The position numbers and the translations under genes are program-made. A stretch of DNA of 64,000 nucleotides from Maylandia zebra. Lineage: Eukaryota > Chordata > Actinopteri > Cichliformes > Cichlidae. The stretch is taken from the NCBI RefSeq assembly GCF_041146795.1, contig NC_135182.1, forward strand, positions 1,312,501-1,376,500. The letters are read 5' to 3'. This document shows positions 23,407 through 34,696 of the stretch, piece by piece. Position 1 is the stretch's first letter; every line of letters begins with the position of its first letter. Under the pieces are notes generated by a model, which made no database searches, was not told where the DNA came from, and saw only the letters and a program-made list of their open reading frames with translations.

Positions 23407-25291
23407 TTACTTTTGACTTATTACAGTCGGAACGGACAGGACCGTGGGATAAGAAAGGGAAAGACTAAGACAAGAGATGTTGGGAAGAAGCTCAAAAAAA
23501 GAAGAGGGGCAGAGAGCAAAGACACTACAAATCAGTTTGATTACCTGCTGGAAAAAAACAAGCAAAAAGAGAACAGCAGGGAAACAACAGCAACAACTAA
23601 CATAAGCATGAGTAATAAATACTGAATGTTACTGAGCAGAACACAGACCGACAACAGACCATATGTTTAGAGGCAGCAACCAAAGAGGATAGTGTGTGTC
23701 TGTGCACACCTGTGTGTGTGAGTGCGCTTGTATTCACAGGGTTTCTCCACGTAACTGACTGATACTGGGTGTGGGGAGCCATAGCCCCGCCCCCCAGGAC
23801 ATGAAGCAGGCATGGAAGAGATCCAGGCCCCAGACATCTAGAGGCCCCCAGAGCACAAGAGCCCAAGGAGGACCACCGGAGGGGTTTAAAATTGTTTTTA
23901 AACACGGGGCTGCACATGAGCATAAATCAATACATGCCCATGCTGGCTGGCCCGATTGAGCCACTGCAATAATGAGTTGTAAAGTTAATTACCAAATATT
24001 TTGCCATGATAACTGTGTAGCCAAATCTGATATTGTAAACCAATACCTTTGTCACCTCAGCAGTCAGAAAGTATCACAGTGGATTCAGCTTTAAAGAAGT
24101 ACACTGGCCTGTGACAACGCTAGCATAAGATTAGATGTAAAACTGTATCAGCTACAAGAACAGAAGAAAAACTCTTTCTATTGCTCCATAGGACTATTAC
24201 CTGTCAGGAACTCCACAGTACTTTTGACACATTTTTTGCACATTTAACCACCAGATTTATCCCATCGACCGTTTATCTTTGTACTCATGTCAGCCTACAG
24301 TCCCTCTATTTCAGCGAAGAAACGCCCTCACAGATCAGAGAGCTGCTGATGTTACAGCAGCTGATACCACAGGACTCAAGGCTGGTGGAAATATAGACAG
24401 GCCTTTCATTTAAACTTGCAGCATCACAGACAATACTGCACCAGGGTGGCATGGCCGCAGTAACTGCAAGTCGGCAGCCACAACAAATTACTAGGACTCA
24501 AAAACAGGATGATAAGTTCCAAAGAATAGACTCAACTGAACCACGGAAAAGGATAATAAGGCTCAGGCAAAATCAATGAAGACAATAATGGGGGTATTAA
24601 CAAAAGCAGAGTAGTTTCCCAGGTTTGGGGATAAATAAAGTTATGGCAGTGAAAGCTGAAGCAGAAACATGAAGCAGATCATAGCACTCAGGTTTGGCTG
24701 TTGAGCTGAACACTGTTGTAATAACACAAACTCAAAATGATTTCAGAAAAGTTCAACTCATTAATAGGATTTTATGTTCTTAAAGGTCAGTTTCAGGTTT
24801 GGAGCCACCCCTTGTAATGTCACCCACGCCAAACACTAAGAGGCAGTCGAAGTTTTTGGCACATGCTGATTGGACCTGATGAGGTGACATTTGTTTTCCA
24901 GAGTTGACAGAATGGTGCTGAAGTCGGTTTGTGCAGAAAGAAAGTGAAAAACACAGTATGTAGTTAAGCTCCCTCTGAGTCAGTCGCTGTGTCCGCTGTC
25001 AAAGGGGCTGAAAAGAAATGGAGTAAGGTCAACCTCTTTGTGACAAACAACCTGCTGCATCTGTTGAGTCATGAGAGCTTACAGAGTAAAGAAAGGCAAG
25101 AAATTAGCTCTGTGAACGGATCTCAGTCGGTTTTTTAAAGACCGCTTTAGATCGGGGACAGAACACGTAGAAAGAAGGTTCAAAGCTAAAGATGGAGACA
25201 TCATTAATAGTCCATATATTAGCATACTTTGGCAGTCAGATACAAGCATGTTTGCTTTCAGTGATTACTTAGTTGGACAGCAGTGAGACGT
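22736..25291. other. Unassigned sequence with an ATT microsatellite
   Basis: No gene is supported. 23369-23407 is an ATT trinucleotide run. The rest shows no recognised repeat ends. Confidence 0.4.
23369..23407 (+). repeat. ATT trinucleotide microsatellite
   Basis: About 13 uninterrupted ATT units. Confidence 0.95.
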
Positions 25292-25587
25292 AAATTTAGT
25301 ATTTAGTATTTATTTATTTTATTGTCATTGTCAAGAACAATGAAATTGCGTTTGGGGCTTCCATACAACCCAAAAAAAGAAGAAAATAATAAATACCCCT
25401 TAAAACCCAAGTGTACATATTTAACCCAGTGTGACTCCAATGCAATAAGACAATCCTTAGCAATAATGTTCGTAGAAATTCAGACAAAGACCTGAGAAAC
25501 ATGACAAAATACAACAATGCAACCCATTCAATATTATTGTACTGTGAGATATGATATCAGATATGATAGTTATCTATTTAAGAAAGA

Positions 25588-25610
25588 GGGGGGGGGGGGG
25601 GGGGGGGGGG
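25588..25610 (+). repeat. 23-base G homopolymer
   Basis: Uninterrupted run of 23 G on the plus strand (C on the LINE sense strand), in the LINE 3' UTR. It can in principle form G-quadruplexes, and its exact length is likely uncertain in an assembly. Confidence 0.9.
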
Positions 25611-25684
25611 CAGGAGGGGGAAGAGAATAAAGATATGATGCACCAATGCAGACCAGTTCATTGCTATTAAGAAGTTGGATATGG

Positions 25685-26929
25685 TTATTGTCCGTGAGAG
25701 GGGGGCAGAGAGTTCAGGAGCCTCACAGCCTGTGGATACAGGCTGTTGGCCAGTCTGGATGTTCTGGCCTGTATAGACCTGTACCTTCTCCCTGAGGGCA
25801 GCAGGTGGAAAAGGTGGCGCGCAGGGTGATGTTGGTCCCGCAGGATACTGTGCACCCTCCTCAGACAGCGAGTGGGGAAGATATTACTGATCTCTGGCAG
25901 ACTTGTTCCAATAATTCTGCCAGCTTCTTTCACCACCCGCTGGAGTGCTTGCTGATCGGCCTTGGTGCAGCTGGGGAACCACACTAGAAATCCATACGTC
26001 AGAACGCTGCTGATGGCACAGTTGTAGAAGTTCAACATCAGAGATCTGGGAATGTGTGCGCTCCGCAGTCTCCTCAGGTAGTAGAGGCGCTGTTGGGCCT
26101 TCCGTACAACTGAGGTGATATGGTTGCCCCAGGACAGGTCCTCGGTCACAGTTACCCCCAAGAATTTAAAACTGCTCACCCTCTCCACCGCCTCACTGCC
26201 AATGAAGAGAGGCAGATGGTTGTTATGACCCCTCTTCCGGAAATCTACAATGATCTCCTTGGTCTTTTTGGTGTTTAAGACCAAGTTATTGTCGTGGCAC
26301 CATGACTCTAGTTGTTGCACCTCTGTCCTATAGTTTGTCTCATCATTGTTGGATATAAGTCCGAGCACTGTAGTGTCATCTGCAAACTTAACAATGAGAT
26401 TGGACGCGCAGGAGGAAATACAGTCATGGGTGAAGAGAGTGTATAGCAGAGGGCTCAGAACACACCCCTGAGGGGCACCGGTGTTGACCACAAGGGTGGA
26501 AGAGGTGTTCTTACCCACTCTGACACTCTGTCTACGGTTAGTGAGGAAGTCCACAATCCAGTTGCACAGAGAGGAGTTAAGTCCCAGTTGGTGGAGTTTG
26601 GGACGGAGTTTGTATGGCCGGATGGTATTAAAAGCCGAGCTGTAGTCTACAAAGAGGAGCCGTGCATAGGTGTTCCTGTGTTCCAAGTGCTTCAGTAATG
26701 TGTGCAGCACTGTGGCGATCGCATCCTCGGTTGACCGGTTCTCCCTGTATGCAAACTGGTACGAGTCCAGGGATGGTGGAGCTCTGATGTGTTTAATGAC
26801 CAGTCTCTCCAGGCATTTGGCGGGAATGGGGGTGAGTGCCACAGGTCTGAAATCGTTCAGACATGTGACATTTGACTGTTTTGGGACGGGAACGATGGTT
26901 GCTGCTTTGAAACAGGATAATACTGCACT
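25685..26929 (-). pseudogene. Reverse transcriptase of an L2-type LINE, N-terminally truncated
   Basis: The frame is open from about 26929 (reading [13 protein letters not shown], then [15 protein letters not shown]) through the Met at 26842 to the stop at 25685. RT motifs are all present: [36 protein letters not shown] (motif A), [16 protein letters not shown] (motif B), [10 protein letters not shown] (catalytic box, near residue 150 of the Met-initiated frame), [14 protein letters not shown] and the C-terminal [10 protein letters not shown] block. The apurinic-type endonuclease is lost by 5' truncation, so the copy cannot move by itself. No internal stop, so fairly young. Confidence 0.85.
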
Positions 26930-27317
26930 ATATTCAGCTGTGTGTGGCTACTGAACATTTAAAGCAGTCGCTGAGAGTGTGTGACGCTGACTGCAGTGCA
27001 AATGTTTAGTATCATAATTAATGATCAGTCAGAGTAACAGTATGGCTCATTTATATTTATTCTTAGAGTCTGTTTTGAAATATTGATTGTTGATGAGCAG
27101 CAGTAGATCTCCGTGGCTCAGATATCTCATATTCCTTTGGTAACACAAGCATGAGAACAACAGAAACACTGCTGGGACTCTTCTTGTCACAACAATATAG
27201 AACATTAGACCAATCATCTGTTAATGTGAGGATCTAACAGGATTTAATGAGAGAGCACAACTGTGTGCACAGATACTGCTGTTACAACGGGTCTTATATT
27301 AGACAGATAGGTACATG

Positions 27318-27319
<2 letters not shown>

Positions 27320-27396
<77 letters not shown>
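27320..27396 (+). repeat. GT dinucleotide microsatellite
   Basis: About 76 bp of GT units just before the hAT MITE at 27461. Confidence 0.95.
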
Positions 27397-27402
<6 letters not shown>

Positions 27403-27460
27403 ATGCATGAATCTCAGTCCTTCAGGTGGGCTAAACTCACCCACATTAGCTAGTATTTAC

Positions 27461-28838
27461 TAGAGATGGACCGATCCGATATTACGTATCGGTATCGGTC
27501 CGATACTGACCTAAATTACTGGATCGGATATCGGAGAAAAATAAAAAATGTAATCCGATCCATTAAATATCACGAAAGCATCTCACAAAACTTGCAACAC
27601 GCCGTAACTCACCTCAGCACGTTAGCACTCGGAGCAGTATGCATCCCGTGATAGAGCGGCTGTGGCATGCGGGACCTGTGGTGGTCTGGATAGCATTTGG
27701 AGCTTCGCTAGCAACCCGGCATTTCATCTCCGACAAAGTTATCCCCGAGAGAAGTAAAGCAAGTGTGTAAGTCCATCTCTGAATGTTTGTAAAGCATTCC
27801 TGCGTTAAGCTTAACAAGCGATATATGGAGCGACTGCCTCTTCTTGCTGCTACTTCAATCATGAAACTGCTTAATGATCAGCTGATCGGCTTTTCTGTCG
27901 CGACTCCGTCTCTGTTGTTTGTTTTTGGCCCACTTTGCACCAGAAAGAGGAAACCAGCAGCTGAACAACAGCAGCACGTTTAAGCTTGATAAGCTGTTGT
28001 TAGAATTTATTTAATATTTCTTTCTACTCCAGGATCACTTTCTACGTAGCTGACGGCTGGTAACTGTGCAGGGGCGGATCTAGCAAAGTTTAGCCAGGGG
28101 GGCCGATAGGGCATGAACAGGGAAAAGGGGGCACAAAGACACACTTTTGTTTCTTATTCTCATTTAAAATGTCGAGCTTTTAATAAATAATTATCCGAAT
28201 CTTACACCCAAAGTTTTAATTTGATGTAAAATGAATAGAAGTCAATTACTGTATATAGTGACTATTAAGTCTAATATATATACCCTAGTAAGCTATAGTA
28301 CTTTTTCCTTTGGGAAGGTACCATCTGTGCAGTCTGCAATTTTGTTGAAGAAAGATGTTGAATCTATTTAATATTTCTTGAAAAATAATTGATTTCTGTG
28401 CATTTTTTTTCACACTGCATCAAATTAAGGTTGATTACGTCGATTAAGCATCATGAGGTGAGGGGTGGTTCCCTATTTTTTATTTATTTATTTTTGTTGT
28501 TGCTGGGAGTTGGAACCCTATTAGTTAGGTTGCTTAATATTTACGCTAAGTACTCTTTAAAATACCAGAATAGGGAGGATGGTGTAGGTCTAAGTTTATT
28601 AGATTGATCAGTATTGCTGAACTATGAAATATTTTTTTTGTATACAGGTATAACAGAATAGCTTTAGTGTAGTTGTTGTTTTAAACTTGAGTATGAACTT
28701 ATACAAAATTCAGCAAGATATTTAAAAAACAGTTTTGTTGATTAAAAAACACTATATCGGATTCATATCGGTATCGGCAGATATCCAAATTTATGATATC
28801 GGTATCGGACATAAAAAAGTGGTATCGTGCCATCTCTA
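27461..28838 (+). mobile_element. Non-autonomous hAT element with 8-bp target duplication
   Basis: Starts TAGAGATGGACCGATCC and ends CGTGCCATCTCTA. The ends are inverted repeats followed inward by runs of TATCGG/CGATA words on both sides. GTATTTAC is duplicated immediately outside (27453-27460 and 28839-28846), the 8-bp duplication expected of hAT transposons. No intact transposase. An internal segment from 28071 (CAGGGGCGGATCTAGC) looks like one end of yet another DNA element, but its partner end was not found. Confidence 0.88.
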
Positions 28839-29544
28839 GTATTTACACACATTCAAAAGTTACATTTAATGCAAATACTGCAATAAATGTACACAGAGAC
28901 AGCCCCCACAGTCAGTATAATTTTTGTAAGTAACTCAGCAGAGATGAGAATAATAATTTGGAAGTTGGAGTTAGCATCATGTTCTTTCATAGCAGATAAA
29001 TGTCTTCAGTACAAGGGTCTACACACTGTCCACACTGACAGTCAGGTGATGCAGTGGAGCGTTTGTCTGCTTCAGAAAATGTGAGTTTGGACTTTGATTC
29101 AGCAGAATGTCGAAGCAAATGACATTTGTTTAAGGACAGATGCTTCCAGCGCACCCGTCACATAAATACTTGCCTGAGAGACGTTTTCTGACACTCTGCA
29201 GAGTGCAAACTTTAATCCACAGCAGCACTCCTAATATAGCAAACATACATGGAAACACACGGATCAGGTACATGTTATAATAACAGCATCAGCACAATCT
29301 TTAAGGAAACATCAAAGAAACATCATCCAAGAGGATCTCCAGAAAGACACCAAGTGACCTGGAAAGAGTTGGTACCATACCAGAAACATCAGATGACAGG
29401 AAAGACGAGGGACCCTGTTGATGGCTTATATTTACAGGGCTCAGCAAGCAGAGGTCTCTCAGTTAATGCTCGGTGGTTTCTGCATCCAGCTCTTCTTAGG
29501 CAACATATTGAACTGTGACCTCCCATGTAGTCATTCACTGGTTT

Positions 29545-29546
<2 letters not shown>

Positions 29547-29592
<46 letters not shown>
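29547..29592 (+). repeat. GT dinucleotide microsatellite
   Basis: About 23 GT units. Confidence 0.95.
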
Positions 29593-29594
<2 letters not shown>

Positions 29595-30329
29595 CAATGA
29601 TAAGGCCAATCAATGATCAGGGTTATCTTTTTGAAGATGGGAGACACTTGCAGTTTAGCATAAGGGTAACTTTGGTAACTAATGGTTTAGGGTCATGGTG
29701 AAAAGCAGAAGAGTCTTGATGCGTCCTTCATTCCTTTATATTTGGCTTGACTTGTAAGTTTTAAAGTGGCCTTGAACAATCGTTCTCCGTGCTTTCGGAA
29801 GGTTTTTTAAAATGTTTCTTTTCATCTTGTATGTGGCCTTTTTATGAAGAATGTGCTTATTGATAAAGCCACTTGACACTAACACTGAGTGATTCAAGCA
29901 TAAAAAGCACGCGACCCAAGGGACGAACCACAACTTCAGGCACTCTGTTATTAGCAGTCTCTACAAAAATTCTTCATTTGTTTCCATTTCCTATTTAAAT
30001 CTATAAAAGATGCAAACACAGTCTGACAAGCTTAAAATTGGATTTTGCATCTGGAAAGTTACAAAAAATTCCCAAAGAGCTAAGAGCCAAAACTCTGGCA
30101 TAGGTTAGCGTGGTGTGCAGCGTCTTTAAAACAAGCAGAGGACAAAAGAAGTGATGCGCCTAAAAAGCCAACTACAGCAAATGAGTAATATCTGAAAGTC
30201 ATGTTAAGATAAAGAAGAAAAGACCAGGACCTGACTAAGACCTGCATCTGGCCCTTCAACTGATCTTCACTGAAGACTGAATGAAAGGGTGGCTGTAAAG
30301 AAGGCCTTCTCTCAGTTTGTATGCAAGCA

Positions 30330-30720
30330 TCATTAACATGTGTGGGGTCAGAAGAGCAGCACTGTCTACAGCTGTCTGTAAAACACAGCGGGGTCACTGT
30401 CACAGTTTGGAGACACATTTCAGTGTTGGGAATATTGTCAGAACTGATGGAATTATGAACACGGAAAACTTTAGTCAGATTCTGATTGATTGATCTTCCA
30501 TGCATTACCATCTGAAAGCTTTGGTTGGCAACAGCTCAATTTCTCAGCATGAAAATCATCCCGAGCACACTGCCGACGAGGCACGCCTGAATGGAAGAAG
30601 CACGCAACACTGCCAGACAAACTGAACATTAATCTTGGGATCATCATCCAAAGTTCCCAGGACAAGCTCCCACGCCGAGCTTCTGACTGTCCTTTAAGAG
30701 ACCTGCGTAACTATTCCTCA
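30330..30720 (+). pseudogene. Tc1/mariner transposase relic
   Basis: In shifting frames on the plus strand one can read VKHSGVTVTVW (from about 30378), then TDGIMNTENFSQIL (from about 30440) and HENHPEHTA (from about 30550). These correspond in order and spacing to the conserved VKHGGGSVMVW, (V)DGIMN and QDNDPKHTA blocks of Tc1/mariner transposases, the last carrying the second catalytic Asp, here changed to Glu. Stops and frameshifts throughout show an old, dead copy. Terminal repeats were not found. Confidence 0.6.
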
Positions 30721-31489
30721 GCATTACTTGAATAAATGACATGAACACTGTGTTGGAGAGTAAAGGTGGCCCTACTAAACTTCTATGCTATTTTATATAC
30801 TGTACTTACATTTATATTTGTACATGTTTCAATAAATAACTCAAGACTTTTGCACCGTACTCTATTTTCATATTACAGTTTTTCCTCATTTTACACACAC
30901 ACACAAATGCACACAGCTCTGATAACAACACTGCTAAACTCCAAGTATCGTTTCACTGATCTCTCTCAAATGTGTCTGCAAGTCTCTGAAAACAAATCTC
31001 AGAGCATCATTTAGAAGACTTTGTTCACCAAGGATCACAGGCCTTCAAAATGCAGCACACTGACCACCAATTAGTCTCAGTCATTTTGAGAAGAACAATT
31101 CTGTCATGTGTTGAGTGACGCTTACAGGAAGCTCGAGCAGGAAGAGTGAGAAAAAGAGTCAGAGGATGAAGATCAGGCAGCAGAAGACAGTTTTTTCTTT
31201 TGTCATTGTACTTACATTACATATCACTATGTTTGGCTGCATCCTGTGAAACAGGTAACATGTAAATGTACTTCAAGACATAAAAGTCCGACATTCATGA
31301 CAAAGCAGTGACCTTGTTTCTGTTTAGTTTTGAGAAACTGATCCCAAATTGAAAAGTCAGAGCTGATGATTAGAAACCTGATCCTTGTAAATATTAACTG
31401 TTTGTTTTACCTGAAGCTCTAGAAAGCAGGATTGTCCGTCTTAGATTGGCTCCGTAATGTTTATTTACTGCATTATGCATGTTTTAAAG

Positions 31490-33020
31490 CAGGGGCCCAA
31501 AACTCAAGGCAGACTTTAGGTCGCGGCCAAACAAGATAAACATTTATTGAACACTTAAACAATGTTTTTTAAAAATAAATATGAATAAAAACAGAGAAGA
31601 ATATAATTCCAGAATAAATAAACTTAAAAAAATCTACTTTAACTTTAAATATTTTGTTCTCCATAAAAATATATCCTGTCAAAATGATGCAAGTTAGAAA
31701 TATGAACATGCTGCCAAAACCCCAGAAAAGTAAATGAAAGCAAACACAAGGTTGGAGCCGCATGCAGACGGAGCTGGGCGCTGCTGCAGGAGTGGAGCTA
31801 ATAAACTGTTCAGTGTCTTTCCCCGAGTGCATCATTACACTGCAGCTGCATCTGAATCTGCACAGGTGCAGCTCAGCAAAGTCCGCTGACTTGGTTCAAC
31901 ATTACTGCAACAGGGGAAGTGAGGCAGGCTGCACTGGTGCATTTGTGACAGCTTGAAACGCCTTCACTGCATCATACATGTGCATGAACTGACAGGTTTC
32001 CTTGCTGAGCTCCAAAACTCTGTTGAGAACTTTTATCCCCACTCAGCCAGCGGAGCTCTGCATGAAGGAATGTGGGCAAACTCTGAATCTATTTCCCACA
32101 TAAAAGACTGAAACTGACGGTGATTTAAACTTTTAGCTCAGATAAAATGTACGGTCTGCGTCGCGGTGACCATTACATGCTCCATTTTTAGGACTTTACC
32201 ACACAGCCTTTCCTGGTGTGTGATGCAGTGATGTGCTGTTAACTCACCAGTACATTTCTCCTGCATCTTTACTCGCATCCTGCTGACTAGTCCGCTTTTT
32301 TCACCGCACAGCACCGGCGCTCCATCTGTTGTAAGTCCAACAAGTTTGTCCCAGGGCAGTTTCATGTCGTTACACTTTGACATACGTTTCTTCTCAGGCT
32401 CACATTTGCCAAAATCTGCGTCGCACAAGATGTCACACAGCTTCATCACAAACTCTCCTTGGTAAATGGCCGGGCTGATTTGGCTCCTCTGCTACGATAA
32501 AACTTGCTTTCACAACAGCTTCACTTTGTGGTTTTGCTCTGGTGACAAACGTCTGCTGAAATGTCAGATTCTACTTCCTGTAGTTTCTGTGTTTAGGTTT
32601 TTCAGCTTATCCTGATGTTTTGTCTCGCAGTGCCGTCTTAAATTAAATTCCTTCATTACAGCCACATTAGCTCCACTAATAAGACGCACGGTTTACCAGC
32701 ATGTCTGTAAACATATATTCAGCCCACCGGTGCTGAAAGGCTCTGCTTTCAGAGTCAACTTTTCTCTCCACCATTGTGAGCGGCGAGCTTTGCAATAACA
32801 GAAGTTTGACTTGATTGACGCGGGAATGTTCCCAGTTAGCCTAGCGTTCAGCAAGGAGGCTGCAGCGCTGCATTATGGGATCTGTAGTTTGTGTGTTATT
32901 AGCGCCTGATGTCGCCAGGCCATGCATAACGATAACAATAAATCTATAGAAAATGATCTCGCGGGCCAGATATAAATGTCTGCCGGGCCAGATGTGGCCC
33001 ACGAGCCTTGAGTTTCACAC
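31490..33020 (-). mobile_element. Decayed hAT (Charlie/GTF2IRD2-like) element
   Basis: The left end CAGGGGCCCAAAACTCAAGGC and the right end, whose reverse complement is GTGTGAAACTCAAGGCTCG, share ACTCAAGGC. This is the CAGGGG-type terminus of many vertebrate hAT elements. No 8-bp duplication is evident at the present ends. The interior holds fragments of a transposase on the minus strand (see 32138-32449). Confidence 0.65.
32138..32449 (-). pseudogene. Fragment of a GTF2IRD2-like hAT transposase
   Basis: The 103-codon frame contains LPWDKLVGLTTDGAPVLCGE, GLVSRMRVKMQEKCTGELTAHHCITHQE and LKMEHVMVTATQTV. These match the central catalytic region of the hAT-Charlie transposases from which vertebrate GTF2IRD2 was derived (second catalytic Asp in TTDGAP). 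Downstream, near 31970-32060, a frame-shifted KVLNRVLELSKETCQFMHM-like segment continues the homology. The BED finger and C-terminal dimerisation region were not recognised. Dead relic. Confidence 0.75.
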
Positions 33021-33445
33021 ATTACCTGCTTCTATTCACGGTCATTTTCTGTTTTTATTTTCCGTTTGTATTTGTTTCACGGGTGTTGATGCTGTCTATC
33101 TAAACTACAGGCGATACAAGGTAAGCATTTTATGGATTCTAAGGGTAACGTTGGCACATCAGTTAAAGAAAAGCTCACAAGCTTGTCTGATTTCTTTCCA
33201 ACATTCATTGGATGGGAATGCATGACCATCAGTCAAGCGTTACTGTTCCGAGGTGTCCTAACCTCAGGAAGCAGTGAGAGGGTACTGTGCAGAAACAACA
33301 TGAACTGTGGTGAAAGTGTAGCATTGGGCAGCACACTGACTACACCAACACTCACTACTTCCTGTGACTTTGAGACACAAGTGCAAGCAGTCAGAGCAGG
33401 ATTTCCTGCGTGATCTTCATTTGCAATCCTAGAACTCCTTAATCA

Positions 33446-33448
<3 letters not shown>

Positions 33449-33477
<29 letters not shown>
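33449..33477 (+). repeat. CA dinucleotide microsatellite
   Basis: About 14 CA units. Confidence 0.9.
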
Positions 33478-33479
<2 letters not shown>

Positions 33480-33599
33480 GCCAATGTAAAATCATTGTCA
33501 GGATAACCACACTGCCACCAACAACATCAAGTACAAATGCCGCTCTGCATGGCTCATCAAACCATCTCAGTTCCCTGCAGAATGTTTGGGATGATTTTG

Positions 33600-33750
33600 A
33601 AGTGAGTTGTAGCTACAGCTGTAGCTGCCTCCACCAGTGTGTGAATGTGTGTGTGAATGGGTGGATGACTGGATGTGTAAAGCGCTTTGGGGTCCCTAGG
33701 GGGGGCTAGTAAAAGCGCTATACAAATACAGGCCATTTACCATTTATAAG
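33600..33750 (+). repeat. Interspersed repeat fragment
   Basis: A segment running GTGTGTGAATGGGTGGATGACTGG, then GTGTAAAGCGCTTTGGGGTC, then a second AAAGCGCTATACAAATACAGGCC, ending CCATTTACCATTTAT. I recognise this as a 3' end very common in teleost intergenic DNA. Its parent element cannot be named from this fragment alone. Confidence 0.5.
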
Positions 33751-34644
33751 ATTGCTGTTAGGTTATATCAGATTCATCTGGTGTCTTTCTATCACCTACT
33801 TCCAAATCAGTGCTATTCCTAACCTTTTAATTAGACCGAACTGCTGTCTGTTTTCACTTCATTACGATTCGTTGATCTGTTGAATCATTTATTATGTGAA
33901 GAGCTGTGAAAGGTGTGTGTAGATTCAAAGGTGTGAAATACAGCTATGCAGGTTAGCTCAATCACTTCAATGTCACGCTGTGTGGCTTTATATATCTGAC
34001 CAATCGCATCAGCATGCCTCAGTGGGAGCGGCTGCACCTTTCTGTCAGCCTCAGTGAAGCCAAGGGTGACTATGTGGTCACAGCATGGCTTCAGCCTGAC
34101 AGTCTCATTTCCATGGTGGCATAACACAGAGTTGATAACAATGCAGACAGAAAGCATGTAATTATTGAGACTAAATGCAGCAGGGCATGGACAGAGTGGC
34201 TACTCTGTATCAGCTGAGTGGCAGATTATAGGGCAGAGGAGAGGTACCAGATGGTTTAAAGGCTACAGTTGAAGCCTGTCATATTGAAAAGGCAGATTAT
34301 ATGCAATCTGACAACTCTGGTTTCATTCAGGAGTTATTTTCAATTTGCTATTCAGGTTTAATTGTATTAGCATATGTGGCAATGATCTAAAGCACAACTT
34401 GTATTTGTATTCAAAGCACAGTCGTCAAAATGCAGAACACAGGCTGTCAGGATTAGCATAATAACCAGGCGGCATATTTTCAAAAACATTTCCTGAAAAT
34501 GTGACAAGAGCATTCGGCAGAGTTCAGGACAAAAGCGGAGTAATACAATAAATTATAGATTACTCAAAGCTGACTTTTTAAACTGGGCTAACCATTTAAA
34601 GCATTCAGAGCAGACACAACACTGACAGGTTTGCATTATTCATG

Positions 34645-34645
<1 letters not shown>

Positions 34646-34694
<49 letters not shown>
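34646..34694 (+). repeat. CA dinucleotide microsatellite
   Basis: About 24 CA units. Confidence 0.95.

Positions 34695-34696
<2 letters not shown>

Larger units (their letters stand above)
25292..26937 (-). mobile_element. 5'-truncated L2-type LINE
   Basis: Minus-strand LINE with its 3' UTR and TAAATA-type tail at 25292-25330 (preceded by an AATAAA signal on the element strand), a 23-G run in the 3' UTR, and reverse transcriptase coding from about 26929 to 25685. It is truncated at the 5' side inside the linker between endonuclease and RT. Confidence 0.85.
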
